64,000 nt of DNA from Aphelenchoides besseyi. Lineage: Eukaryota > Nematoda > Chromadorea > Rhabditida > Aphelenchoididae. Positions within the stretch are counted from its first letter, which is position 1. The number at the start of each line of letters is the position of its first letter. A program made the position numbers and the translations under genes. Location: contig JAMPIQ010000001.1 of NCBI GenBank assembly GCA_024699855.1, positions 2,356,001-2,420,000 of the forward strand. The letters are read 5' to 3'. The notes beneath the pieces are model-generated. The model was given only the letters and a program-made list of their open reading frames with translations, ran no database searches and had not been told where the DNA came from. Of this stretch, positions 1-18,784 are shown piece by piece.

Positions 1-438
1 AACGCGATTCTCAAGAACAGCTCGTTGACAAAAGCTCAGATAGAAACGGCGTTGGACGCGTGGGCTGCGAAACAACCCAACGACTTTCTGGTATGTTCGA
101 ACCCGCTATTCCTTTCACAAGCCTTTTCAGCAACAATATCAAGAAGTGAAGGAGCTGTTGAATACCGCATCGAATACCGCCACTGCTGCAACTCCAACAG
201 AACAGAAGATCTTAGGTAAGTTCGCGGGGCACATCGAAAACATTTCCATTCGCCACGATGAAATCAACCCTGTAATTGTAGATATTCGAAAGAATAAAAA
301 CATAACGCCGCTAGAAGAGCGAAAAGCGATTCTCGTAAGTTCGACTTCCAAACGCAGATAACCGACGCTCAGGAAATCGTGGAAAACGATCCGGAACTGA
401 AAAACAAAGAACGTGCTCCAATCATATCTATGGTGTAA
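1..438 (+). CDS. SXP/RAL-2 (DUF148) domain protein, 5'-partial
   Basis: C-terminal part of a protein cut by the window edge. Exon 1 (to 90) reads LTKAQIETALDAWAAKQ and exon 2 (from 131) continues in phase with QQYQEVKELL, ending near ITPLEERKAIL. The opening T-K-A-Q-I plus D-x-W-A-x-K-Q and the late L-E-E-R are the pattern of the SXP/RAL-2 (Ani s 5-like) domain, which is known from secreted nematode antigens. The native start and any signal peptide lie outside the window. After ERKAIL a candidate 23-nt GT-AG intron (335-357) would add about 26 codons ending at 436-438. Without it the frame stops at once near 361. Family assignment is fairly sure; the 3' end is not. It is the best lineage marker in the window. 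Confidence 0.7.
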
Positions 439-751
439 TCTTGTTTAGTCATATAACCTCAGGATTAATGTCTTTAATTTTCCTTAAATAAACACGAATA
501 ATTTAACAGCGTCGTATCATTTGGAAGAAATCTACAAGATCGAGTTGAAACGAATAAATGTATGCTATACAACAAAAATGCAAACACAATAAGATGGCGT
601 TTGGAGTAGGAGAGGGACGAGAGATTTGTTCGACTTTTCGATATTGCGAAATTTGTCAACGGTGAGCAAAAAGTGCGGAATGAAGAGGACAAGAAGCAGT
701 GAATTTCGTTGCGAAGTGATTAGTCGAGTTAATTGGATAGAAGCAAAAGAT
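439..751. other. convergent intergenic spacer
   Basis: Short spacer between the 3' ends of the SXP/RAL-2 gene (+) and ROCK (-). The open frames here have no family character and no good splice context. I looked on the minus strand for missing ROCK C-terminal exons and saw none. Confidence 0.5.
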
Positions 752-4210
<3,459 letters not shown>

Positions 4211-4362
4211 CGCCTATCTCGAACTGCACGTCTGAGGCGTTATATGTCGAACAGCTTTCTACAACTTTATAAGTACAAAATCTAAAGGCCGAAAAGATAC
4301 GATTAGCGTGTCGAATCAACACGTTAAACGGAAGAATAGCGAGAACAAAAAGACAGAAAAGT

Positions 4363-5224
4363 TTATTTGTTTTTTGAACCAATCAATTCTTTTAATGCGA
4401 GAACGGACTTTTGATGCTCCGGAAACCGATCCTGCTCGCTGAGTAATCCCGCCGCATAATAAGTAAACTGGGAGTTGAGAGATCGATCGTGGTACTTCTT
4501 TTGTAATTTCCGTCGTTTACGATGGATTCGAATCATATTGCGCAGCTCTTCTTCGCTAATCGTCTCATCCGTTGCGGAGTCTTCGTCCGACTCATTCAGC
4601 AGCAAGTTGAGTAGAAAATCGCGTTCACCCAACGTCTCGGTGTTGAAAACGGTCTTCAGTTCACAGTGTCGCTGCTCTTCACCACTCCAAACATCCTGAA
4701 GCCAAATGAAAACGAGGCGAAAAGTGGAGACTTACCTTCACGGACAGAAGATCGTGTTTCGGTTTCGATGGTCTAGGCTTTGCTTTTCTGTTCATACAAG
4801 CACTTACGGTACTGGGAATTCTGAAGTCAAAAAACAAGTGATCATTAAGACAAAAGAGAACAAACTTGATCGGCTGATTGATCAGGTTCTGAACCTGTTC
4901 GATGTACTTGGTCAAATCCAATGCCTTTCGCAATTCTTCCAACCGATGAGGAAACGCATAACGTCGCTTCTGAAAAGACTTCGTCTTCGGCAATCGCGGT
5001 GTACGGCCGATCAAACGTTGTTGTAGAAGCGGTGATCGCAATGTGGAAACGGGAGCGGCGATCGTGCGTATCGGAAACCGTTGGACGTCGGACAGCGGCG
5101 CGGTCGAATACGCGTGATGAGCGGATGTCATCGGCGGTTGGATCGACGACGTCGAAGCGTTCATTTCCAAAGCCCACAAGTTTTCTCTGAAACACTCACG
5201 AGTTGGTCTACGCAAACGAAACAA
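4363..5224 (-). CDS. Unrecognised conserved-looking protein, probably three exons
   Basis: Exons join in frame: the first ends LINQPI-K across an intron at about 4829-4874, the second runs through RKAKPRPSKPKHDLL, and the last begins DVWSGEEQRHC and ends LIGSKNK at 4363. The last exon has an acidic stretch (LLNESDEDSATDE), a basic helix (MIRIHRKRRKLQKKYH) and a striking motif, FTYYAAGLLSEQDRFPEHQ, that looks conserved, but I cannot place it in a family. The N-terminal half is basic and low in hydrophobics, with FPHRLEELRKALDLTKYIEQ. No signal peptide or membrane segment is visible. The start is uncertain: ATG at 5224 or the internal ATG near 5163. It is head-to-head with mLST8 across about 1 kb. 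A nuclear role would be a guess. Confidence 0.6.
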
Positions 5225-6257
5225 AAAAACGACGCGTTTATGCGTAATTTCGAGTATTTACAACAATCCGTTGCAGCGATTTTATTTACATCTCCACTCC
5301 CACTTATTTTTCTCTTCGCTCCCCCAACTCATCTCCGCTCGAGCGCCATAAAAACGCGTCGTCAGGAATTTCAACCCGATGAGCGTTTTCCGTTGTGTGT
5401 GTTGATCATCGGAGATATTCGTCTTCTTTTGGAATGAACACACGAAGCGCCTTCCACAAGGCGGATTTTCAAAAAACCGTTCCCTCCGGTTTGTCCGTTC
5501 GAGCGGTTTGAGCGCGACGCAAACGGTCATTTCGCTCGCCGGGTAGCGTTTTCGCGTCGTCGACGAAGACACGAACGTCGAACGCGCGAAGATCGCGAAC
5601 GTTTGTGGCCGACAACGTTTTTGGACAAAAACGCGCGCGAAAAACGCAAACTTCGAGAAACAGAAACGGACCTCCTCGTGGCCATCGGAATCGCAGGAAA
5701 GTGGCCAACAAGAAGACCGAACGTCGAAGGCGTTCGGCTACGAAGATTCCGAAAGTCGAATGACGCGCCGCTTAACGACCAACGAATTCAAAGCCGAAAT
5801 GAGCCGAAGAGAAACTCGTCAACGAAAAGCCAACTGTTTCTTTTCGAGGCCGAAAAGTCGCAGATTCCGTTTGATCAACAGTTTCGTACTCGTGACTTCG
5901 ATTATGCGAAGAATGTGAACCGAAGAACACGAATTCGCGTCTTCAACTGATAACCAAAATCGCGACTGTAAACCGCCGTCTATCAGCTTTGTCGACGCTA
6001 AAAACTCCTTTTTTTCTTCGTGTCCGAATTCGGGGCTTCTTCAGCGTCCGTGGAACTTATGATTATTTCCAGCGAAATCGGGCTTCTGAATCAGAACCAA
6101 AAAATTTTGACAGGCCGAACGTGTCGCCCGATTGTTTTCATTCACGCCCCTTCATCGTTTTCACATGTTCGCCCGTTCGTAAGGCTATGAATCAACGTTT
6201 GTGCCCGGATCGGTGACAAGCGAACGGGAGCTTCAGAAAACTTTTCGAAAAAGAATC
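5225..6257. promoter_or_regulatory. divergent intergenic region
   Basis: About 1 kb between two divergent genes, so it should contain both promoters. It is locally richer in CG dinucleotides than its surroundings (5470-5800). The frames here translate to arginine-rich, biased sequence without family features. No clear TATA box. Upstream of mLST8 the sequence may be an outron or 5' UTR. Confidence 0.4.
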
Positions 6258-7583
6258 ATGAGCGGAAAACCGCTTCTGATTTCGGCCGCTCAGGATGCGA
6301 CAATCAGAATCTGGGATGCGGTCAGCGAGAAACAAACCGATGTTATAACACACAAAGATTCGCAAGTCAACAATCTGACCATTAGTCCCGATGGACTTCA
6401 GATCGCGGCGGCGAGTTGGGAGCGAGTTCGTTTGTACGATCTGAACCATCACGGAATACACAGCGGACAAGCGGCCCACACGTTTACGGTCCACGAAAAG
6501 AACGTTACAACTCTGGGCTATCAAGCTGAAGGTGATTGGATTTTCACGGGCGGCGAAGATGGAATGGCCAAGATCTGGGACATGAGAGCCAATCCGATGA
6601 GTTGTCAACGAATATTCCAAGTTTGTTTTGTTTTGTTTCCTCTTCGAGTAATCATTTCAGGTCAATACTCCCGTTCATTGCGTCGCTCTGCATCCGAATC
6701 AAATTGAACTGATTGTCGCCGATTCTACTGGTGCTCTCTATCTGTGGGACTTGCGATCGGATAGAGATGACTCGTGAGTTGACCATATCTTTTGCGTTTA
6801 TCGTTTTCGTCTTTAGATTATTGACGGAAGTCGATTTGAGTGAGTATGTGGTGCACGTGGAGATCGATCAGACCGGGCGTCAATGTGCAGCGGTTACAAA
6901 TCGTGGTCATTTGTTCATTTGGAATATACATTCCGGTACGTTGGTTCAAGCCCAACAAATGGCTGCTGAAGTGGAGCCGGACAACGGTGAAAATTACGGC
7001 AAGTTAATAGTTTTAAACGAATATTCATTAGAGTTTTAGACGATCAGAACGTTCCTGATTACAGCAGTTTTACTGATGCCAATGGACAACCGCTAATGGT
7101 AATGCCGCCTTTGGGGCCGGCACCACCGTTGGATAATTTGAGTATGTACAATCAACCGTTTGGTGTGATGCCAAACCACATAAACGCACCGTACACTTTG
7201 ATGAGGTACATAGTAAAGAATTACAATTGCGATGACCTTTTGATTGCAGTAACATTCGACCATCAGCCAAGATTGTTGCTCATAAGACCTTTGCTTTGAA
7301 GTGTCATTTTACTCCGGACGGTCTTTCCGTTGCTACAACGTCTGCCGATCAAACCGTAAAAATTTGGAGTGCTACCGAATACAAACTCCTCAAGTCGATT
7401 GTAATTCCGGGAAAGAAATGGGTTTGGGAATGTGCGTTTACAAACGACTCCAAGTACATGATTACTGCTTCGTCTGATGCTCTGCTTCGCATGTATGATC
7501 TGGAAAAGAGTCAGATTGCACGAACATATCAAGGACATTCGATGGCAATCACAGCTATGGCTTTCAAAGATGCTAACTATTAG
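6258..7583 (+). CDS. mlst-8: mLST8 / GbetaL, WD-repeat subunit of TOR complexes
   Basis: Seven-bladed WD40 protein that binds the TOR kinase domain in TORC1 and TORC2. Diagnostic stretches are DSQVNNLTISPDG, AAASWERVRLYDLN, GYQAEGDWIFTGGEDG, AKIWDMRANP, CQRIFQVNTPVHCVALHP, ELIVADSTGALYLWDLRSD, TTSADQTVKIW and KKWVWECAF, in the family order. Exons: 6258-6619, 6661-6771, 6817-6998, 7040 to about 7208, and about 7250-7583. The third intron (6999-7039) has a GC donor; only that donor keeps the frame. Between the fifth and sixth blades is an extra loop of about 70 residues rich in Pro, Asn and Met (VMPPLGPAPPLDN), absent from the usual about 320-residue protein. AATAAA follows at about 7631. Function follows from family identity. 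Confidence 0.93.
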
Positions 7584-7735
7584 GTTCCATTATGTTGATT
7601 GTTGTCTCTTGTACATCCCAATTGTTTGATAATAAATTTTATTGCTTTTGTTAATTAAAAAATGCGAATTTGTTAATAGAAAAACGTTAGTCACCCCGTT
7701 TACAATTGGACCAGATAATAGAAGGCAAAATGAGC

Positions 7736-10726
<2,991 letters not shown>

Positions 10727-11077
10727 CTAAAAAGCAACTTGGCAGCATGCTCAATCCGGCAATTAAAAGATTTTTGTTGGAATATAAAAACAAGAAACCA
10801 AAGAGCAAAAATTCCAAAAATTCCTTTCCGTTGACTTCACGTAAAATTCCACTTACGATTATTAGATGATAGAAAATATTCCGTCAAAAAGTTTTCATCC
10901 GCCGTCTAAACTCGTTGATTGCTCAAAGATATGCGTGAATGTCCAGCAGCCAAATTGGTCCGTTGAGTCCGAGTTGACTCTCACAGCGCCGATCCTTCGA
11001 CTTTTGCCGCCGTTTTGCTGAAAGATTTCAGTTTTGTTTTTTCGAGTAACGCTGTGAAATCTCATCAACGTACATCG
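10727..11077. promoter_or_regulatory. divergent promoter region, DPP8/9-like and NUP93
   Basis: About 350 nt between divergently transcribed genes. No TATA box or recognisable element is evident. The first 10 nt on the minus-strand side form the acceptor directly before the peptidase ATG. Confidence 0.4.
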
Positions 11078-13813
11078 ATGTCGTTCAACGACCTTCTACA
11101 ACGTGTGGAAAATTTGAATGCAAACGCAAAACAGGATGTGACCGCGAAGGTTTGTTGTGGTCGCGAAGAATGTAAACAGTTTTGTTTTCAGCCAATTGCA
11201 GGCACAAACGAATTCGACTTGCGTTCCATCTTCAAGGCCAGTGAAGATATTTGGAAGCGTAAACAACTTCGCTCCGACTCTCAATGGAAACCGAGGGATG
11301 CGGTCACAGGAGCGGTGGCCAAATCGACGATTGCGCACTCGACGACTGAGAATCAAATGCCTGCGCTGGAACCGTTGGACAGGACCACGGCGACGATTTT
11401 CGATGAGTACTTGAAAAAAGCGAATGAACGAGCTCGAATCGAAGCAGAACGTGCGTTCATCAACCAGCACATTTTGGAGCAATCACGAGCCGATTCGTCT
11501 CGCGGATTCGGATCATCGAAGCAAAAGCCATCTGTGAGCACACCCTCAGCCAAGCCAGTTGATCCCTACTCATTGAATACAATGGAACATCACTGCAACG
11601 TCATGGCCAAGCATGTAAGTGTGTTTATCACTTGATTGTGGAAAACTTTTTGTGTTTTAGGTTCAAAAGTTGATTGCTGCTGATCCGAGTAAAAACATCA
11701 AAATTGCCATGGAAGCCGCACTGGAAGAGTTGGATGAAGCGGACTCGACGATGATCTGGCGCAAAGTATTTCCAATCCTTGATATTCAGAAGCCAAATCA
11801 AATCGACGACGTGGCCGTCTATCGCAACTCCGAGGACTTTCAACGGCACGTGATTGATCAGTCGACGAATCTTTTACAGCAAATGTATGCCAATGAATGG
11901 AAGTTGAAATGAAAATTCACATTACAGATTCAAAGATCACATGGAAACGGTGGTCAAAAACAATTTAGAATTGGCCAAACGTGGTGGAGTACCCGGAACG
12001 TTGTCGTTGGTTGAAGCCTATTTGAATGTGCGTCGAAACGACCACTTCCAATATCAGGTAAGAGAATGAAAGTCTTCGTGAAAACTGAAATTTAGGACGG
12101 AAATCAAGGAAAACATCCGATTTGGCCGGTTATTTTCTATTGCCTTCGAATCGGAGATTTCAATGTTGCGGCGTCGGTTGCCAAACATCTGCAGAACGTC
12201 CCGAACTGTTCGATTCTAATCAACATCATCATGACACTGAAAAGCCAACAACTGTAAGATTCATATTGTGAAGTTGTTGTTTAGAATCCTATTTCAGGGT
12301 CGATGCGGACAAACGATTGCGATTGAGTGCCGAATGGAAACATGAAATCTCATCGTGCAAAGACCCGTTCAAGCGCGCCGTCTATGCCTTGATTCTCGGC
12401 AACGATTGTCCGGAAGTCAATGATACCATCGAGAATTGGTTGTGGTCGAGATTGATGAGTTGCAAAATGGATCCCGTCAACGGAACCGGACATTTCCACA
12501 AACTTCAATCAACAATTTGCATCGATTGTGGCGAAGACTATTTCGTCAGTGGTGCCGGCAACTTCATGCTCTACTTCACTGCGTTGTGGCTTACTGGTCA
12601 AATCGAACGTGCCATCGATGTTCTCTTCCGTGCCGACATCAAACATCACGCAGTGCATATCGCTATTTTAGCGTATCAACAACAATTGCTCATCACGAGC
12701 GATCAGACCTCGGCTCCAATTCGTATGTTATTGTGATCTTGATGACTAATCGACGAGATTTTCAGTTGCTCACGATTCCAAAGACCCAATTTTCTGTCAA
12801 TTGAATTTCGCTCGTTTGATTCTCTTGTACGTGAAGAACTTCGAACTGACGAATTTGGCATACGCTTTGTGTTATTGCTTCTTTTTGCGTTCCATTGAAT
12901 TCGATCGGGATGGTGGATTAGACGGTTTGTTTGTGGTTGTTTGCAAACTAATTGATTGTTGAGTTTTAGGCGGAAACGTTTTTGAGGCCTGTGTTAGTCG
13001 ACTGTGTTATATCAGCGGCAACGTGGATTCGATTCTTGGTCGATTGTCCGACAAAGGTGATCGTGAGCCGGGACTCATCGACATGTTTGTGCCAATCATC
13101 ACAATCCACGACATTGTTGCTCGAGTTGCTCGGGATTCGGATATTGGCGGCGAACCGTTGGTTGCTTGTCGATTGTACGTATTGGCTGGAGTAAGTTTGA
13201 CATCCGATTTCCGCTTACTTCTTATGTTCAGTTGATAAATGACGCTCTCAAGATCTGCTCAAAACAATTGGCCGCTCATCTGACTACGATGAAAGGAGAG
13301 ACGCCAAGTATTTCGATGGAGACTGATGAAACGCTTCAACTTGCCAATTGGCTCGACAAACGATGCAAAGAGCGTTTGGACCCGAAACTCGAAGAGGCCA
13401 ATTTGGCCGAACTGCGAACTTTGATCAAACTGAACACTTTCTATTCGGCGGCCATTGAAGATCCGAACGAAGCGTTGGCGATAATGCGTGACTTGAATTT
13501 GATTCCATTGACCAGCGACGAAATGCCGAGTCGAGTAGCGACATTCATCACACAATCGGATCATGTACGCTTTTAACTACTTTCGCTCTTTTAAACTGCT
13601 AATCTTCAGGTGAAATCTGTGATCCCAGACGTTGTAGTCGCATTGATGGAGGTGCTTGTCAAGTTGTACACGGAAAACGGAGTACCACCACGGAAACGAA
13701 GTCAATTCCAAGCGATTGCAAACGTCGTTTTGCTCTACGTGGCACAAATCAATCTTCGTTTTCCAATCCACATCAACTCTCGACTCTTACAACTCCAATC
13801 GCAAATTTGTTGA
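11078..13813 (+). CDS. npp-13: Nucleoporin NUP93 (NPP-13 type)
   Basis: Scaffold nucleoporin of the inner ring (Nup93/Nic96 family). Ten exons: 11078-11149, 11192-11614, 11661-11902, 11928-12057, 12096-12253, 12298-12722, 12766-12924, 12970-13190, 13232-13564 and 13610-13813. Family landmarks are the N-terminal helix SFNDLLQRVENLNANAK, the conserved RGGVPGTLSLVEAYLNV, HPIWPVIFYCLRIGD, DPFKRAVYALILG, ENWLWSRL, HAVHIAILAYQQQLL and the C-terminal NLIPLTSDEMPSRVATF. Intron 3 is only 25 nt (11903-11927), and its removal is needed to enter the conserved GGVPGT segment. MSH6 begins about 146 nt downstream on the same strand. The ATG at 11078 is chosen because the conserved N-terminal helix starts there. 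Confidence 0.92.
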
Positions 13814-13950
13814 TTTTATCGTTTATTTATCGTCTACGTTCTCACTGTTTTTGTTTCAATAAATTCAAGTTACCGGCAATCAGAAGACTTCTCATGCTGT
13901 TTTTTACTCTACTGGATACCTTCAAGAGCTTGAAACTGATCAATCGATGC

Positions 13951-13959
13951 CTTTTGCAG
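13951..13959 (+). promoter_or_regulatory. candidate trans-splice acceptor before MSH6
   Basis: The sequence cttttgcag ends exactly at the base before the MSH6 ATG, inside a 146-nt gap behind NUP93. This fits a spliced-leader acceptor for the downstream gene of an operon, or a 5' UTR intron. Inferred from context. Confidence 0.5.
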
Positions 13960-16900
13960 ATGAAGTCGTCAAAATCGCCGGGTCGTACGGGGAAATCCTA
14001 TCAACCCAGTTTGTTGTCGTTTATCACTCGAACGCCAAAACAAACCGAAAACAAAGGTAAAACAATTAAGGTTTTCAGGTCAACCGTTTGTTTTTACAGA
14101 ACCAAAGAAACGTCAAGCCCAAAACGAGGAATCTGCTGATGAAGTCGACTTCATTAGTTCTGCAAATACACCGAAAAGTAGTCGACGAGCTCCCAAACGA
14201 GCTCGTATTGTGATCTCATCGGATGAAGAAGATGAAAACTTTGGAGACAGCATTTCAAATGCACAATCTCCCCGAACACCAAGGGTAACTAAAACGTGAG
14301 TAAATGATTACATTCACTTATTTTCAGTCGACTTCTCGTCAACCACTTTCGAATCGCTTGGCTTCTTCCACTCCCACCAGTGTGAAGAGATCAACGGTTG
14401 GTACTCCAAAATCAAGAAAACCGGTTGATATGAAATTTGATTCGTTTATCGATTCATTTCAATTTGATCAGGTAGTCGATAATTTAAAAACAAAAATAAA
14501 ATACTTCCAGAACATGGCTGACATTAACGATGAAGATGTTACTGTGACGAAAGCATCAGGCAAATTCAAAACAACAATTCGAAAGATTTTGGACGAGAAC
14601 TCAAGTGAAACAGTGACTTTCAAGCACTTAACGTATAAGCATCTTATGAAGGAGAATATCAAAGATGCCGAAGGACGTCGACCCGATCATCCTGATTACG
14701 ATCCTCGAACCTTGTACGTTCCAAAAGATTTCCTAAAAAGTGAATCAGCTGGTCACAAGCAATGGTGGAAGTTCAAATCACAACACTTCGACACAATTTT
14801 GTGCTTCAAAGTTGGCAAATTCTACGAGCTCTATCATATGGACGCGGTCATCGGATGCGAAGAGTTGGGTCTCACTTACATGAAAGGAAACTACGCGCAC
14901 AGTGGTTTTCCAGGTTTGTTTCGATAATCGAGATGAGTAGCTTGTGTTTAGAAATAGCCTATTCGACATTTTCGAAGCGACTCATTCAACGTGGATACAA
15001 AGTGGCTCGTATTGAGCAAACTGAAACGCCAGAGGAACGAGGTAGAAATAGAACACATACAAACTTCCAATATTTGTTTCAGAAGAACGTCAGAAACAAG
15101 GAAAAGGAACAACAGATAAAGTGGTTCGACGGTAAGCAATTAGTTCATTGTCTTTGTAACATTACGACTTTAGTGAGCTGTGTCGTATTACAAATAAAGC
15201 TACTCAAACTTACGGAATTCTGGACAGCGATGACAAGGACACGGTTGGAGCTGCTGAACCGAATGCTCAGTTTTTGATGAGCATTTGTGAGCGAGTAAGT
15301 TTTTGGATCGGAACGAAGTTGATAATTATATGAAATTGTAGAAGAACGTGGAAGAAGGTCCAACGAAATATAGTTACGGAGTTTGCTTCGTTGACTGTTC
15401 GACCGGTCAATTCAACGTGAGTAAAAAACAAAATGACTGACTAACAAAGCTTTGCAGTTGTGTGAATTTGTTGACAATTCGAACTTCTCCACATTGCGTA
15501 CACTTCTAGCCAACAACGAGCCATCGCGATTGCTGCACGAACGAAACGGTTTATCTGCGGAGACTCTTACGGTTCTCACTTCTGTTATTGGTCATGTTCC
15601 ATTTGAACCATTAAAAACTAAAAAAGAGTTTTTGAGTTCCGAAGACACATTGGAACTGGTGAGTTAATAGGACTGTCAACTAAACCGAAAGCTTTTAGCT
15701 CATGCACGACGACTATTTGGGCTCGAAGCCGTCGAATTGGCCAAAAACATTGCAAGAAATCTTGGACGATCCAGCAGATGCACTACCCAAACCAAAACCG
15801 GGAATGGAGTTGTGTTGGTCGTCTCTTGGTGCTACGATTTGGTACTTGCGAGATAGTCTAATTGACGTGGATTTGGTCACAATGCGACAATTCGAAATCT
15901 ACACACCATCAACGTTGTTTGCTACAAACATGTCGGTCAGGAGTTCAAAAGAAAACAGAACTTACGAAAATTCATTTTAGCAGTTGAGCAAAACCGAACG
16001 TTGGAATGGTCGGCGAATGATTTTGGACGGTTGTACGTTTAAATCACTTCACTTGTTGCCTGAAACTCTTGACAAAAGCAAGAAGAAAGTTCAGACGTCC
16101 GAAGATCAAACTGACGAGGAATCTTCGAAATTTTCGCTTTTCGATACGATCAATCGCACAGTTACACCGTTTGGTATGCGAACGCTTCGACGAGTAATTG
16201 ATATCGATGGCATTCAAATTGACTATCGAATCTTTTCAGTGGATTTGTGCACCGCTCTGTGACTCAACCGAACTACACGATCGTCAAGATGCCGTTCGAT
16301 TTCTGTGCACTCCCGAAGCTAAGCCTTTGGTTGAAGAGTTTGTTGGTAAAATGAAAGGAATTCCGGACTTGGAGCGCTTGTTCCAACGCATTCATACGCT
16401 TGGTCTCAAGTTTCGTTCAACCGTTGGATGCAACGAACAAGAAGCTTCGCAGAAACATCCGGACGCACGAGCCAATTTCTTCAGTGCCGACAAGCACAAT
16501 CAACGAAAAGTCAAGGACTTATGCACGACATTGGATGCATTGGAGAAATTGCAAGATCTCTTCCATTACTTTACTTGTAACGTTCAAAAACAAATTGACG
16601 AGATGTAAGTTCAACTCATTGATTCTGTTCATTTGCTTTTAGTCCTAAATTGATTCTTGACTGCTTGGGTCAGGAGTATACGGACATGAGTGCCGATTTG
16701 ACGCACTTCAAAGAGTACATTAAAGATCGAGAGAATGTTCTGAAAAGTGGACAGATTATGCCCGATCGTCACGAGGATGCGGAGTACAATGAAGCGCTTG
16801 AATTCGTGGAAAAGTGCCAAGCAAACCTCGAAACATTTCTTTCAAATCAAAAGAAGAAGTTGCAATGTTCGGTAAGTCAACAATCAAATTGAGTGAACTA

Positions 16901-18374
16901 TTAGTTGTTGTAGAAACTCTCGTTTTGTGGTAGTGGAAAAAATCGTCTACAATTGGAAGTGCCGGAAGATGTTGCTGAAGGCTTGGACAAAACGTACGTC
17001 TTCACATCGAAACGCAAAGGTTACAGTCGTTTTCGAACCAAAGGTAATCTCTGTACTCACTGAAATTGATAACGAGCAATTCGTAGAGTTGGAAAAGCTC
17101 ATTGAAGCACTTGAAGAAGCGGAGAAGCAACAAAATTGTCTCCAAGACGATTTTACTCGTCGAGTTTTTGAAGATTTCGATCGACGGTGAGTTTCCATTT
17201 TTGCTATTCACGTTCAATTTTGCTTGTAGAAAAGACAAATGGTCGCGTGTTCTGATCAACATCAGTAGCTTCGACTGTTTGGTTTCGTTGGCTCTTTACG
17301 CTTCTGAATGTTCATTGGAAATGACTATGCCGGTTTTCGATTTTGAAACTTCGGAGGTTTGTTTGATTGACTTCACTCGTTTAGCTCGGGATGTTTTAGC
17401 CGATTTTGGAAATTCAACACGGTTATCATCCGGTATTGGCTGGTGGTCATGGAGTTGTGAATGCGAACTGTACGTCTTATATTCCGAACGATACTGTTCT
17501 TGGCGAAAAGCCGATTTTGTTGTTGTCTGGCGCCAACATGTCTGGCAAATCAACGATCATGCGCCAAACGGCATTAATGACCATCATGGCCCAATTGGGT
17601 TCTTTTGTTCCAGCAAAATACATGAAACTCTCACCAGTTGATCGTGTGTTTTGTCGAATTGGTGCAAATGATTGTCTTTCTGCTGGTTAGTTTCGAGTTG
17701 TAGTTCTCATGAAATGTTTGCTTCTTAGGACAAAGTACCTTCTACGTTGAATTGGAAGAAACTGCGACAATTTTGCGACAAGCCACCCAATATTCGTTGG
17801 TTATTTGCGATGAATTGGGACGTGGAACGAGGTAATTTAAACAACAATACTTTTGTTTGATCGTATGTTTAGCACACATGATGGTACAGCTGTTGCATCG
17901 GCAGTTTTGAGCTTTTTGGCCAATACAATCAAATGTCGTTGCATGTTCAGTACTCATTATCACAGTCTCTGTTCGACATTCAATAATCACCCAACTGTCG
18001 CTCTTGGTCATATGGTTCGTATCTATTGCCATATTCTTAACGTTTTGAGCTTTAGAAGTGTATGGTTGAAAAAGAACTGGATGACGATCCAAGCATGGAG
18101 AACGTCACGGTATATTTATATCTCCATAGCTTAGATATCATTCCGTTTATAGTTCTTGTACATTTTAACTGATGGTCCAGCTCCAAAATCTTACGGCTTC
18201 TTTACGGCACGCATGGCGGGATTGGACTCTAAGCTGGTTCGCCGTGCTTACGATGCGAGCAATTGGGTGTTTCATCAGGAGAAAACGGCCGCCAAACTCT
18301 GTCGTCTTGCTGTTTGTGTGAAGGAGAATCGAATCAATGATGATGAGTTGGTTGCCGAAATCAATGGTCAATGA
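13960..18374 (+). CDS. msh-6: DNA mismatch repair protein MSH6
   Basis: MutS-alpha subunit that recognises mismatches and small loops with MSH2. The N-terminus has a PIP-box-like motif (QPSLLSFI) and a Ser/acidic linker with a basic cluster; no PWWP domain is seen. The mismatch-binding domain carries the Phe-X-Glu motif in [16 protein letters not shown] and HSGFP. The ATPase domain has Walker A in [16 protein letters not shown], then [29 protein letters not shown] (Walker B and signature) and STHYHSLC. The C-terminus shows [14 protein letters not shown]. Walker A reads GANMSGKST instead of the usual GPNMGGKST but keeps the GKST core. More than 15 small exons with introns of about 40-55 nt. 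Same strand as NUP93, possibly an operon. Confidence 0.93.
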
Positions 18375-18784
18375 ATCCGTACAATTAGAGCTTTACATTC
18401 ACGAGAATTCAAATGGTCTCAATAACTGTTTTCTGAACTTTGTTATCAAAATTTTATGTGTTACGCATCTCCATATAAATATACATGTGCTCAACAATTA
18501 GCGTTTCTTTTTCACAGTTTATTTCGACATAATAAGCACAATTTACAGCAAGAATGAAAAGAGATCGTCGTCGGATTGCTGCAAAATGTCCCCACCGTTT
18601 AGTTTTTGTGAATTGCCGCTTTTGTTTTGTATGCGGAGAAAAGAATCTGGAAGGATCAAGGTTATCCGTTGGTTTGTGGGCTCCACAGAGAATGGACATA
18701 GACCGTGTGATTATAACTGATGATTATGAGATTTTGAAAATACGAAGAATGAGTTCGTTTCTGGTTTAGAAGTTCGTTGGGACT
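18375..18784. other. convergent spacer with one doubtful small ORF
   Basis: Between the MSH6 stop and the 3' end of the synaptotagmin-like gene. A 71-codon frame at 18554-18769 (+) starts just behind an acceptor-like tttacag and has a basic N-terminus with paired cysteines (CRFCFVCG). It has no recognisable domain and may be chance. Confidence 0.3.

Noticed and set aside
4787..4810. 20-nt GT-AG candidate intron in the 4363-5224 gene
   Set aside because: Removing it shifts the frame to an early stop; reading through stays open.
5603..5950. 115-codon Arg-rich ORF
   Set aside because: Sits in the CG-rich divergent promoter region and has no domain-like sequence.
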